DNA of 64,000 nucleotides, taken from NCBI RefSeq assembly GCF_022023855.1, contig NZ_CP059452.1:241501-305500 (forward strand), in the 5' to 3' direction. This document shows positions 38,658 through 46,023 of this stretch, piece by piece. This DNA comes from Azospirillum brasilense. Its GTDB lineage: Bacteria; Pseudomonadota; Alphaproteobacteria; Azospirillales; Azospirillaceae. The notes beneath the pieces are model-generated. The model was given only the letters and a program-made list of their open reading frames with translations, was not told where the DNA came from and did not search any database. Positions within the stretch are counted from its first letter, which is position 1, and every line of letters starts with the position of its first letter. Position numbers and translations under genes: made by a program.

Positions 38658-39682
38658 CGCCAGCCGATCCCTTCGCCCTTCACGGTGTTGCGCCACGCCG
38701 CGCCCAGCTGGCGCCGCGCGAGCTGGAGCGCGGAGACCTCGCCCAGCAGGCCCTTCGGCAGCAGGAGGATCGACAGGAACATCACCAGACCGACCATGAT
38801 GTTGCGGAAGTCGCCGAAGGCGCGCAGCCCCTCCGGCAGCAGGATCAGCAGAAGCGCGCCGATCACCGCTCCGGGCAGGCTGCCCAGGCCGCCCACCACC
38901 ACCATTGCCAGGATCAGGATGGATTCGGAGAACTTGAAGTCGCCCGGCGAGATGTAGCCGGTCATGTGCGCCCACAGGCTGCCCGCCACCCCGGCGAAGA
39001 AGGCCGACAGGGTGAAAGCCTCCATCTTCAGCCGCGCCGTGCTGACGCCCATGGCGTCGGCGCACTGATCGTCCTCGCGGATCGAGCGCAGCGCGTTGCC
39101 GTAGTAGGAGTGGCTGAGCCGCCCGATCGCCAGCACGCACAGCGCCACCACCGTCGCCACCGTGTAGTAGGTGGCGAGCCGGCCCGACAGGCTGAAGCCG
39201 AACAGTTCCAGACCCTTGGTGACGATGATGCCGTTGGGACCCTTGGTGAACTCCACCCAGTTCAGCATGACCAGATAGAGCATCTGCCCGATGGCCAGCG
39301 TCGCCACGGCGAAATAGATGCTGACCAGCCGCATGGTCGGCAGCGCCACCAGGAAGGCGATCAGCGCCGCCACCAGACCGGACAGCGGCAGGGTCACCGT
39401 GAAGCCCAGCCCGAACTTGGTCGAGAGCAGGGCGGCGGTGTAGGCGCCGACCCCGTAGAAGGCGGCGTGCCCGAGATGCAGCAGCCCGGCCACCCCGGTG
39501 ACCAGATGCATGGAGGCGGACAACAGGATGAAGATCAGCGCCAGATTGGCGATCTGGTAGAAATAGCCGCGGTCGAAGCCGGCCAGCATGGCCGGCAGCC
39601 CCACGAAGACCAGCAGGGCGAGGAGGAGCGGTATCAGCAACCCCCGCCCGCGCGGCGGCGCCGACAGGTCAGACACGTTCAC
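38654..39682 (-). CDS. livM: Branched-chain amino-acid/amide-type ABC transporter permease LivM
   Basis: 342 residues with about nine membrane helices. LivM features are GVAGLLHLGHAAFYGVGAY near residue 65 and RSIREDDQCADAMGVSTARLK near 198 (the ATPase contact). GTG 39682 has GGAG upstream and overlaps the livH stop by 14 nt. Confidence 0.92.
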   Translation of the reverse strand: MNVSDLSAPPRGRGLLIPLLLALLVFVGLPAMLAGFDRGYFYQIANLALIFILLSASMHLVTGVAGLLHLGHAAFYGVGAYTAALLSTKFGLGFTVTLPLSGLVAALIAFLVALPTMRLVSIYFAVATLAIGQMLYLVMLNWVEFTKGPNGIIVTKGLELFGFSLSGRLATYYTVATVVALCVLAIGRLSHSYYGNALRSIREDDQCADAMGVSTARLKMEAFTLSAFFAGVAGSLWAHMTGYISPGDFKFSESILILAMVVVGGLGSLPGAVIGALLLILLPEGLRAFGDFRNIMVGLVMFLSILLLPKGLLGEVSALQLARRQLGAAWRNTVKGEGIGWR

Positions 39683-40583
39683 GGCGTGCTCCGAACAATC
39701 CGTTGGGGAAGAAGATCAGGGTCAGGATCAGGAAGCCGTAGGCGACCATGTCCGACCAGCCCGACGACACGAAGGTCGTCGCCATGCTCTCCGAGATGCC
39801 CAGGATCAGGGCGCAGATCACCGCACCTGGGATCGAGGACAGCCCGCCCATCACCATGGCGACAAAGGCCTTGATGCCGGGCACGAAGCCCATGGCGGGG
39901 AAAATTGCCCCGTAATAGAGCCCCGTCAGGATGCCCGCCGCCGCCCCCATCATCGAGCCGACGACGAAGGTCATGATGATGGTGCGGTCGGTGTCGATGC
40001 CGACATACTTAGCGCCCAGCGGGTTGTTCGACACCGCCCGGATCGACAGGCCGATGCGGGTGCGGGTCAGCAGATACTGGAGACCGATCAGCATGGCCGC
40101 GGCCACGCCGAAGATGATGAAGTCGCCGGTCACCAGGATCACCGGCCCGATGCGCACCGGAGTGTTGATCAGATACTCGAACGGGACGGAGCGCATCTGC
40201 GACCCGAACACGATCTCCAGCGCCTCGCGGACCACGATGGACACGGCGAGCGAGGAGAGCAGGGTGGATTCGCGCATCGCCCGCGACTTCAGCGACGCCT
40301 CGTCGGTGAAGCGGCGGAAGGGTTTGAAGGCGATCCGCTCCAGCGAGAATCCGGCCATGGCGCCGATCGCCAGGGCGATGAAGATCACCGCGAAGATCGG
40401 CGGGGCCGTCGCGGAAATCAGCACCAGCCCGGCGAAGGCGCCCAGCGTGTAGACCTCGCCATGGGCGAAGTTGACGACGTTCAGCACGCCGAAGATCAGC
40501 GTGAAGCCGATCGCCATCAGCGCGTAGGTCATCCCCAGCGACAGCCCGATGGCGAGCTGCTGGAGGTAATATGGGTCGATCAT
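39669..40583 (-). CDS. livH: Branched-chain amino-acid/amide-type ABC transporter permease LivH
   Basis: 304 residues, about eight membrane helices. Family features are GLSLGMTYALMAIGFTLIFG and NVVNFAHGEVYTLGAF at the N-terminus and RTRIGLSIRAVSNNPLGAKY in the coupling region. ATG 40583 is used; no strong ribosome site is visible. It is separated from livJ by about 165 nt that hold two hairpins. Confidence 0.92.
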   Translation of the reverse strand: MIDPYYLQQLAIGLSLGMTYALMAIGFTLIFGVLNVVNFAHGEVYTLGAFAGLVLISATAPPIFAVIFIALAIGAMAGFSLERIAFKPFRRFTDEASLKSRAMRESTLLSSLAVSIVVREALEIVFGSQMRSVPFEYLINTPVRIGPVILVTGDFIIFGVAAAMLIGLQYLLTRTRIGLSIRAVSNNPLGAKYVGIDTDRTIIMTFVVGSMMGAAAGILTGLYYGAIFPAMGFVPGIKAFVAMVMGGLSSIPGAVICALILGISESMATTFVSSGWSDMVAYGFLILTLIFFPNGLFGARRERV

Positions 40584-40646
40584 GCGGGCCGTTCGCTGGA
40601 GATCGTTAAAGCGGGTTGGAAACCGCTTTGGACCGCGACGGCGGTC

Positions 40647-40666
40647 CCGGTCGCATGTGCGACCGG
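40647..40666. repeat. Palindrome between livJ and livH
   Basis: CCGGTCGCA (40647-40655), 2-nt spacer, TGCGACCGG (40658-40666). It may be an RNA hairpin in the livJ-livH spacer or a protein site. Confidence 0.5.
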
Positions 40667-40694
40667 AGCCCACCGGCGAATGAGGTGATATGAG

Positions 40695-40722
40695 CCTAAA
40701 GCGAACGGAAGTTCGCTTTAGG
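40695..40722 (-). terminator. Hairpin 26 nt after livJ (attenuator or mRNA-stabilising)
   Basis: Perfect 12-bp stem CCTAAAGCGAAC (40695-40706) / GTTCGCTTTAGG (40711-40722), GGAA loop. It lacks a U-run, so it is more likely to limit read-through or protect the livJ mRNA end. Such a hairpin is common after binding-protein genes, which need higher expression than the permeases. Confidence 0.6.
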
Positions 40723-40748
40723 CCATCGGGTCGGAAGGAGGGCGCCGG

Positions 40749-41861
40749 TCAGTCGGCGACCGGCACGAAGGCGCCGCCCTTGACCTCGACCTTCACCAGC
40801 TCCTTCTCGGCCTCGCGGTCGGCGCTGAAGCTGGTCTTGCCGGTCACGCCGGCGAAGTCCTTGGTCTGGGCCAGGGCGTCGCGCACCTTCTCGCGGGTCG
40901 GGTTCGGGTAGGCCTTCTCGACCGCGGCCAGCATGATGCGCACGGCGTCATAGGCCTGGGCCGGGAACTGGCCCGGAACCGCGCCGTTGGAGGCGGCCTT
41001 CCACTCCGTCACGAAATGCTGGATGTGCGGGGCCGGGTCGGTCGGCAGGAAGTTGGAGGTCAGGTGCACGCCCTCCGCGGCTTCGCCGGCCAGCTCGATC
41101 AGCTTCGGGCTGTAGGCGGCCGAGGTGGAGTAGACCGGGGTCTTGATGCCGAGCTGCTGCACCTGACGCAGGAACTGCGCGCCGTCCTCGTAGAAGAAGC
41201 CGGTGTAGATGGCGTCCGGCTTTGCGCGCTCCAACTTGCTGATCAGCGAGCGGTAGTCCTTCAGGCCGCGGTTGAAGAACTCGGAGAAGACCACCGTGCC
41301 GCCGTTGGCCTTCACGCCGTCGGTGAAGCCGGAGACGACGGACTGGCCCCAGTCGGTCTGCTCGGCGATGACGGCGATGTTCTTGTAGCCCTTGGACAGC
41401 ATCCACTTGGCGTTGTAGGGGCCTTCCTGCGCCTGGGTGGCGATGTTGCGGAACTGGTACTTGGAGATCTTGGTGTAGTCGGGGTGCGAGGCCGTCTGCG
41501 AGAGCTGCGGCATCCCGGCGTCCTTGTAGACCTGCGCCGAGGCCATCGACACGCCCGAGGTGAAGTCGCCCAGCACGCCGACGATCTCCTTGTCGTCCAC
41601 GAACTTGCGGGCGATGTTGGTGCCCTCCTTGGCGTCGGAGCGGCTGTCCTCGAAGACGATCTCCGCCTTGAAGGGCTTGCCGGACGCGTTGAACTCGGTC
41701 AGCGCGATCTCGGCGGCCTTGCGGAAGTCCTGGCCGTACTGGGCAGTCTCGCCGGTCAGCGGCAGCTGGTAGCCGATCTTCACGGTGTCGGCGGCCAGGG
41801 CGGTGCCGGCAAGCGCACCGGTCATCAGGGCGGCGAGGGAGGCGGTCTTCAGGGCGGTCAT
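40749..41861 (-). CDS. livJ: Periplasmic binding protein of Liv-type ABC transporter
   Basis: 370 residues with a signal peptide (KTASLAALMTGALAGTALAA). Type-I fold of the HAAT family: DTVKIGYQLPLTGETAQYG, then VFEDSRSDAKEGTNIARKFV, LSQTASHPDYT and IAVIAEQTDWGQS. These proteins bind branched-chain amino acids, amides, urea or related compounds. Its position between two ATC-hydrolase-family genes and an amidohydrolase suggests a heterocyclic or amide substrate over plain leucine (inference). Confidence 0.9.
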   Translation of the reverse strand: MTALKTASLAALMTGALAGTALAADTVKIGYQLPLTGETAQYGQDFRKAAEIALTEFNASGKPFKAEIVFEDSRSDAKEGTNIARKFVDDKEIVGVLGDFTSGVSMASAQVYKDAGMPQLSQTASHPDYTKISKYQFRNIATQAQEGPYNAKWMLSKGYKNIAVIAEQTDWGQSVVSGFTDGVKANGGTVVFSEFFNRGLKDYRSLISKLERAKPDAIYTGFFYEDGAQFLRQVQQLGIKTPVYSTSAAYSPKLIELAGEAAEGVHLTSNFLPTDPAPHIQHFVTEWKAASNGAVPGQFPAQAYDAVRIMLAAVEKAYPNPTREKVRDALAQTKDFAGVTGKTSFSADREAEKELVKVEVKGGAFVPVAD

Positions 41862-41943
41862 CGCGGGTGAACCTTTCTTGTGAAGGCCGGCTTCGAGGCC
41901 GGTGTTGGGCAGCGTCGTACGGTTGGGTGGCTTACTCGGCGGA

Positions 41944-42456
41944 TCAGGCGGCCTTGGGGCCGGGCAGGACCTTCAGGCGGCAACAGCCCTCGTCGCCGGG
42001 CTTCCAGGTCTCGCCACGGAAGACGAAGCCGGCCGCCTCGAACAGGCCGCCGTCGATGGCGCCGGCCATGTTGCAGAGCAGCTCCAGATCCTCGTCGGAC
42101 TTGCCCTGGGCCTGCCAGGCCTCCTTCAGGGGGCAGCGGTGGAAATGGATCTCCAGCGCGTCGCCGTCGCAGCGCTTGATCTCCGGCGCGAACATGGAAT
42201 CGCGGTTGGGAATGCCGTCGAGGAAGGCGTGGCACAGGCCGGCCAGGTCGTCGGGGCCGTGCGCCGCGTACTTCACGCCCATCGCCTCGCCCAGGCGGCG
42301 GGTCGCCTCGCGCCCGATGTCCAGCGCCGTGTCGGTGCCATAGCGCTCGCGCAGCACGTCGAACATGTGGGCATAGGACGCGGCCCGCATCGCGTAGGCG
42401 TTGCGGAGCTGCGTGGCGTGGTCCGGGGCGGCGGGCGGCTTGGTGTCTTCAGTCAT
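41944..42456 (-). CDS. ATC-hydrolase family protein, copy 2
   Basis: About 170 residues. It aligns by pattern with copy 1 (36653): IHFHRCPLKEAWQAQG corresponds to YNVTRCRYAEMYREMG, ELLCNMAGAIDGG to HLLSCNRDAAFCTG, and GDEGCCRLKVL to ASHCDFRYSV. The conserved Cys positions support the L-2-amino-thiazoline-4-carboxylate hydrolase family. It begins 2 nt after the FAD oxidoreductase stop, so the two are translated together, and lies upstream of livJ. ATG 42456 has GGGAAA upstream. Two diverged copies around one transporter may act on different intermediates. Confidence 0.75.
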   Translation of the reverse strand: MTEDTKPPAAPDHATQLRNAYAMRAASYAHMFDVLRERYGTDTALDIGREATRRLGEAMGVKYAAHGPDDLAGLCHAFLDGIPNRDSMFAPEIKRCDGDALEIHFHRCPLKEAWQAQGKSDEDLELLCNMAGAIDGGLFEAAGFVFRGETWKPGDEGCCRLKVLPGPKAA

Positions 42457-42458
42457 CG

Positions 42459-43799
42459 TCAGATTTCCCGGATGTCGTTCCAGCGGTATTGCAGGAGTTT
42501 GAACGGACCGATGCGTTGCAGCAGGTCGTTGAAGGGCAGGGGGCGCGGCTCGGTCAGCGGCAGCGCCAGCTCTGCCGGATCGCGGCCCAGCGCAGCGTAG
42601 GCCAGCTCCCGCCCCAGCGAGACGGACAGGGCGACGCCGCGCCCGTTGCAGCCCGCCCAGGTGAAGGCGTTGGGGCCGAGCTGGTGGACCCGCGGGGTGT
42701 AATCGGTGGTCATGGCGATCCGCCCGTTCCACACATGGTCGAACCGCAGGCCGCGCAGGGTGGGGAACATTGAGGCCAGCCGGAGCCCGACGATGCGCCG
42801 CAGCCGGTCCGCCCCGTCGATGGGAACCAGCAGCGCGCCGCCGCTGACCAGCCGGTGGTCGGCGGTGTAGCGCATGAAGCGCAGGTCGCCGTGGGTGTCC
42901 GACATGGCCTGACGGCCCGGCAGGATGCTGCGCCGCTGCGCCTCGTCCAGCGGCTGGGTGGCCATCTGCCAGGACAGGACGGGCACGACCTCCGTCCGAA
43001 TCTCCGGGAAGACGGCGGCGGCATAGCCGTTGGTGCCCAGCACCAGGGCATGGGCGGTCACCGAGCCGTCCGGCGTGCGGGCGACCCAGCGGTCGCCGCG
43101 CCGCTCCACCGACAGGACGGGTGAGTTGATATAGACCGACGCGCCGCCCTCGACCGCCTTGCCGGCCAGCCCGCGGGCCAGCGCCAGCGGGTTGACGTGG
43201 CCGCCGCTGCGGTTCATCCAGCCGCCGTAATAGGCGTCGGTGCCCAGCAGATCCGAAATGCCGGCGCGGTCGAGAAGCTCCACCGGGGCGCCGCGGCTGC
43301 CCCACTGCCTCGCCCGCCGTTCGGCGATGGCGATGCGGCCCGGCGAATGGACCGGCTGCACCCAGCCGGTCTGCTCGGCCGCGCAGTCGATGCCCAGACG
43401 GCGAATCAGGGCGAAGAGGGTCTCGGCGCTGTCGCGGATCAGCGCGACGAAGCGTTCGCCCCGCTCCGGCCCGAACTTGGCGACGAGGTCTTCGGGGTCG
43501 GGGCGGGTCAGGGTCGGGATGACCTGCCCGTTGTTGCGCCCGGACGCGCCGCGCCCGATCTCCGACGCCTCCAGGACGACGGCACGCTTGCCCGATTCGG
43601 CGGCGTGCAGGGCCGCCGACAGGCCGGTGAAGCCGCCGCCGATCACCAGCAGGTCGGCTTCCACCGCGTCTTTGAGCGCCGGAAGGGCCGGCGGCGGCGG
43701 GGCCGTGGCCTCCCACAGGGAGTCGGGCCGCTGCCAGATGCCGCCGGTTCCAGGAACACCGGTCTTGTTCTCTATCGCCTTCACCGTGCCTTGTCCCAC
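42459..43799 (-). CDS. FAD-dependent oxidoreductase (DAO family, PuuB/OrdL-like)
   Basis: 446 residues. Dinucleotide-binding VIGGGFTGLSAALHAAESGK near residue 51, GASGRNNGQVIPTLTR (typical of gamma-glutamylputrescine oxidase/OrdL-like enzymes), a substrate domain, and the C-terminal FAD contact AGCNGRGVALSVSLGREL. It oxidises an amine or imino acid with O2 or another acceptor, in the cytoplasm. First gene of the leftward cluster that includes ATC-hydrolase-like and liv genes. GTG 43799 is the longest start; GTG 43784 with AAGG upstream is equally plausible. Confidence 0.85.
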   Translation of the reverse strand: MGQGTVKAIENKTGVPGTGGIWQRPDSLWEATAPPPPALPALKDAVEADLLVIGGGFTGLSAALHAAESGKRAVVLEASEIGRGASGRNNGQVIPTLTRPDPEDLVAKFGPERGERFVALIRDSAETLFALIRRLGIDCAAEQTGWVQPVHSPGRIAIAERRARQWGSRGAPVELLDRAGISDLLGTDAYYGGWMNRSGGHVNPLALARGLAGKAVEGGASVYINSPVLSVERRGDRWVARTPDGSVTAHALVLGTNGYAAAVFPEIRTEVVPVLSWQMATQPLDEAQRRSILPGRQAMSDTHGDLRFMRYTADHRLVSGGALLVPIDGADRLRRIVGLRLASMFPTLRGLRFDHVWNGRIAMTTDYTPRVHQLGPNAFTWAGCNGRGVALSVSLGRELAYAALGRDPAELALPLTEPRPLPFNDLLQRIGPFKLLQYRWNDIREI

Positions 43800-43890
43800 G
43801 TCTGTCGGGTGAAATCGGCCCGATCATGGGACAAATTGCATACTCGGGCAATTACCATGGACGGGGCGCGGTAATTTTCCTGTTTCATAC

Positions 43891-43920
43891 ACAAACCATA
43901 GGGAGATAGGAATGGTTTGT
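43891..43920. promoter_or_regulatory. Candidate operator upstream of the FAD oxidoreductase gene
   Basis: Inverted repeat ACAAACCAT (43891-43899) / ATGGTTTGT (43912-43920), 12-nt spacer, about 92 nt upstream of the gene start in an AT-richer stretch suited to a promoter. Regulator unknown. Confidence 0.4.
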
Positions 43921-43958
43921 ACAAGCTGGCCCGCAGTGTTCGCCTTGAGCATTTGTAA

Positions 43959-44076
43959 CCCTTTCCCCTTTGGGGAGAGGGTGGCCCGTAGGGCCGGTGA
44001 AGGGGCTGCGCGTGGCGGAACGTTCGGCACAAGCGCAACCCCCTCACCCTAGCCCTCTCCCCAGAGGGGAGAGGGG
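43959..44076. repeat. REP/BIME-like intergenic palindromic element
   Basis: Two C-rich/G-rich hairpins (CCCTTT...GGGGAGAGGG at 43960-43981, and CCCTCTCCCC-AGA-GGGGAGAGGG at 44053-44075) flank a middle with partly complementary arms. The composition matches dispersed extragenic palindromes found in many proteobacterial genomes. It lies between the M20D gene and the FAD oxidoreductase gene, so it may also terminate the former. Confidence 0.6.
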
Positions 44077-44090
44077 ACTCTCGCTTGCCG

Positions 44091-45263
44091 TCACGCCGCG
44101 CGCGGCAGCACCGTTTCGGCCAGACGCACCCAATAGCTGAGGCCGATGGGCAGGACCGCGTCGTTGAAGTCGTAATGCGGGCTGTGCAGGTTGCGCCCGC
44201 CGTCCGACGACCCGGCGCCGACCCAGACGTAGCAGCCGGGCCGCTGCTGCAGCATGAAGGCGAAATCCTCAGCACCCATGCTGGGCATCGGGTCCAGGTC
44301 CAGCCCCGATTCGCCGACGACTCCGGCGGCGGCGCGGCGGGCCAGTTCGGTCGCCCCGGTCTCGTTCACCGTGGAGGGGTAGCGGCGCTCGTAGCGCAGC
44401 TCCGCCTCGACCCCGAAGCCGCTGGCGATGGCCTTGGCCAGTTCGCCCATGCGCCGCTCTACCATGTCCTGCACCTCCTTGCGGAAGGTGCGGGTCGTTC
44501 CACGCAGGACGGCGGTGGCGGGAAGGACATTCCACGTATCGCCGGCGTGGAACTGCGTGACGCTGACCACGGCGGAATCGACGGGATGCACGCTGCGGCT
44601 GGCGATGGTCTGCCAGGCGTTGACGATCTGGGTGCCGGCCAGGATCGTGTCGGTGCCCAGATGGGGCATGGCGGCGTGGGTGCCCTTGCCGGTCAGGGTC
44701 AGTTCGAAGATGTCGTAGGCGGCCATGATCGGGCCGGGGCGCAGCGCGATCTTGCCGACCTCCAGGCCCGGCCAGTTGTGCATGCCGTAGACCTGATCGA
44801 CGGGGAATTTCTCGAATAGCCCGTCCTCGACCATCACGCGCCCGCCGCCCTCGTTCTCCTCCGCGGGCTGGAAGACGAAGGCGATGGTGCCCTGGAAGTT
44901 CGGATGCGCCGACAGGTGGCGCGCCGCGCCCAGCAGCATCGCCGTGTGCCCGTCGTGCCCACAGGCGTGCATCCGCCCCGGATTGCGGGAGGCGTGGGGC
45001 AGGTTGGTCTGCTCGTGGATGTGCAGGGCGTCCATGTCGGCGCGGAAGGCGACCGCCGGCCCCTCGCCGTTGCGCAGCACGCCGACCACGCCGGTCTTGG
45101 CGAGGCCGCGGTGAACCTCCAGCCCGAAGGAGGCCAGCTTCTCCGCGACGAAATCGCTGGTCCGCTCCTCCTCGAAGGCCGTTTCCGGGTGGGCGTGCAG
45201 GTCGCGCCGCCACGCGGTCATGTCGGCCGTCAGCGCCTCCGTCCCGTCGATCGTCCTCACCAT
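44091..45263 (-). CDS. M20D-family amidohydrolase (hippurate/N-acyl-amino-acid hydrolase type)
   Basis: 390 residues. Metal-binding and catalytic motifs of M20D are RADMDALHIHE near residue 74, ACGHDGHTAML at 100-110, PAEENEGGGRVM near 135, GTHAAMPHLGTD (lid-domain His) and MGAEDFAFML near the C-terminus. These di-metal enzymes cleave N-acyl, N-carbamoyl or amide bonds. ATG 45263 is used because the frame before it lacks family residues. It lies upstream of the FAD oxidoreductase, separated by a repeat, and is divergent from the TetR regulator. Confidence 0.88.
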   Translation of the reverse strand: MVRTIDGTEALTADMTAWRRDLHAHPETAFEEERTSDFVAEKLASFGLEVHRGLAKTGVVGVLRNGEGPAVAFRADMDALHIHEQTNLPHASRNPGRMHACGHDGHTAMLLGAARHLSAHPNFQGTIAFVFQPAEENEGGGRVMVEDGLFEKFPVDQVYGMHNWPGLEVGKIALRPGPIMAAYDIFELTLTGKGTHAAMPHLGTDTILAGTQIVNAWQTIASRSVHPVDSAVVSVTQFHAGDTWNVLPATAVLRGTTRTFRKEVQDMVERRMGELAKAIASGFGVEAELRYERRYPSTVNETGATELARRAAAGVVGESGLDLDPMPSMGAEDFAFMLQQRPGCYVWVGAGSSDGGRNLHSPHYDFNDAVLPIGLSYWVRLAETVLPRAA

Positions 45264-45394
45264 GTCCCTGGTTCCCTGTGTTTCATGAGTGTGTGCGAAT
45301 GATCTTGCCCAAAAAAGCACCCGCCGTGCAAAGCGTGTGACGATGCGGTGCCGTCACATCACCCTTGCAGGACCGCGCCGTTCCGTGCAGGATG

Positions 45395-45412
45395 TGAGTG
45401 AACATTCACTCA
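45395..45412. promoter_or_regulatory. TetR-type operator upstream of tetR
   Basis: TGAGTGAACATTCACTCA, a dyad with two perfect 8-bp arms, 27 nt before the chosen tetR start. Such TGAxTGAA/TTCAxTCA dyads are typical autoregulatory operators of TetR proteins. The site lies in the divergent region with the M20D gene. Confidence 0.7.
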
Positions 45413-45438
45413 TGATGCCCGCCGCCAACGGGAACGCC

Positions 45439-46020
45439 ATGTCCAAAGATGTCCGCAACGATGCCCGCCACAAGGTCCGGGACGCCGCCATCGCGCTGTT
45501 CGCCCAGAAGGGGGTGAAGGCGACCACCATCAAGGACATCGCCCGCGCCGCCGGGGTGTCGGAGGGGGCGCTGTACCGCCATTGGGCCAGCAAGGAGGAT
45601 CTTGCCGCCGCCCTGTTCGCCGCCGAATACACCGCCCTGTCGCATGACCTGCGCGCGGCGGCGGGGAGCGGGCCGGCGCCGCAGCGGCTGCGCCGCGTCA
45701 TCGTCTGGGCCTTCGGGCTGGCCGAGGCGGCGCCGGACCGCGCGCGCTTCCTCCTGCTGTCGCAGCACGACGCACTGCCGTTGGTTCCCGAAGGCTTGGA
45801 AACGCCGGTGGACGTGGTCTGCGCCATCGTCGGCGACGGCATCGCGGAGGGAAGCATCGTCGATGCCGACCGCGAGGCCCTGGCTCACACCGTCATCGGC
45901 GCCATCGTCCTCAACATCCAGTCGCACGTTTACGGACGGCAGACGGTCCCGCTCGGCACGCTGGCCGACACGGTCGCCGACGCGCTGCTGCGCGGCCTGT
46001 CCATCGGAAAGGGAGCCTGA
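45439..46020 (+). CDS. TetR-family transcriptional regulator
   Basis: About 193 residues. The N-terminal helix-turn-helix (AAIALFAQKGVKATTIKDIA, then ARAAGVSEGALYRHWASKED) is classic TetR; the C-terminal ligand domain is variable. ATG 45439 follows GGGAAC; ATGs at 45412 and 45415 overlap the operator and are less likely. Only 3 nt separate it from the Aas-like gene, so it may regulate that gene in cis as well as the divergent M20D gene. Ligand (fatty acid or amide compound) unknown. Confidence 0.85.
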   Translation: MSKDVRNDARHKVRDAAIALFAQKGVKATTIKDIARAAGVSEGALYRHWASKEDLAAALFAAEYTALSHDLRAAAGSGPAPQRLRRVIVWAFGLAEAAPDRARFLLLSQHDALPLVPEGLETPVDVVCAIVGDGIAEGSIVDADREALAHTVIGAIVLNIQSHVYGRQTVPLGTLADTVADALLRGLSIGKGA

Positions 46021-46023
46021 CGC

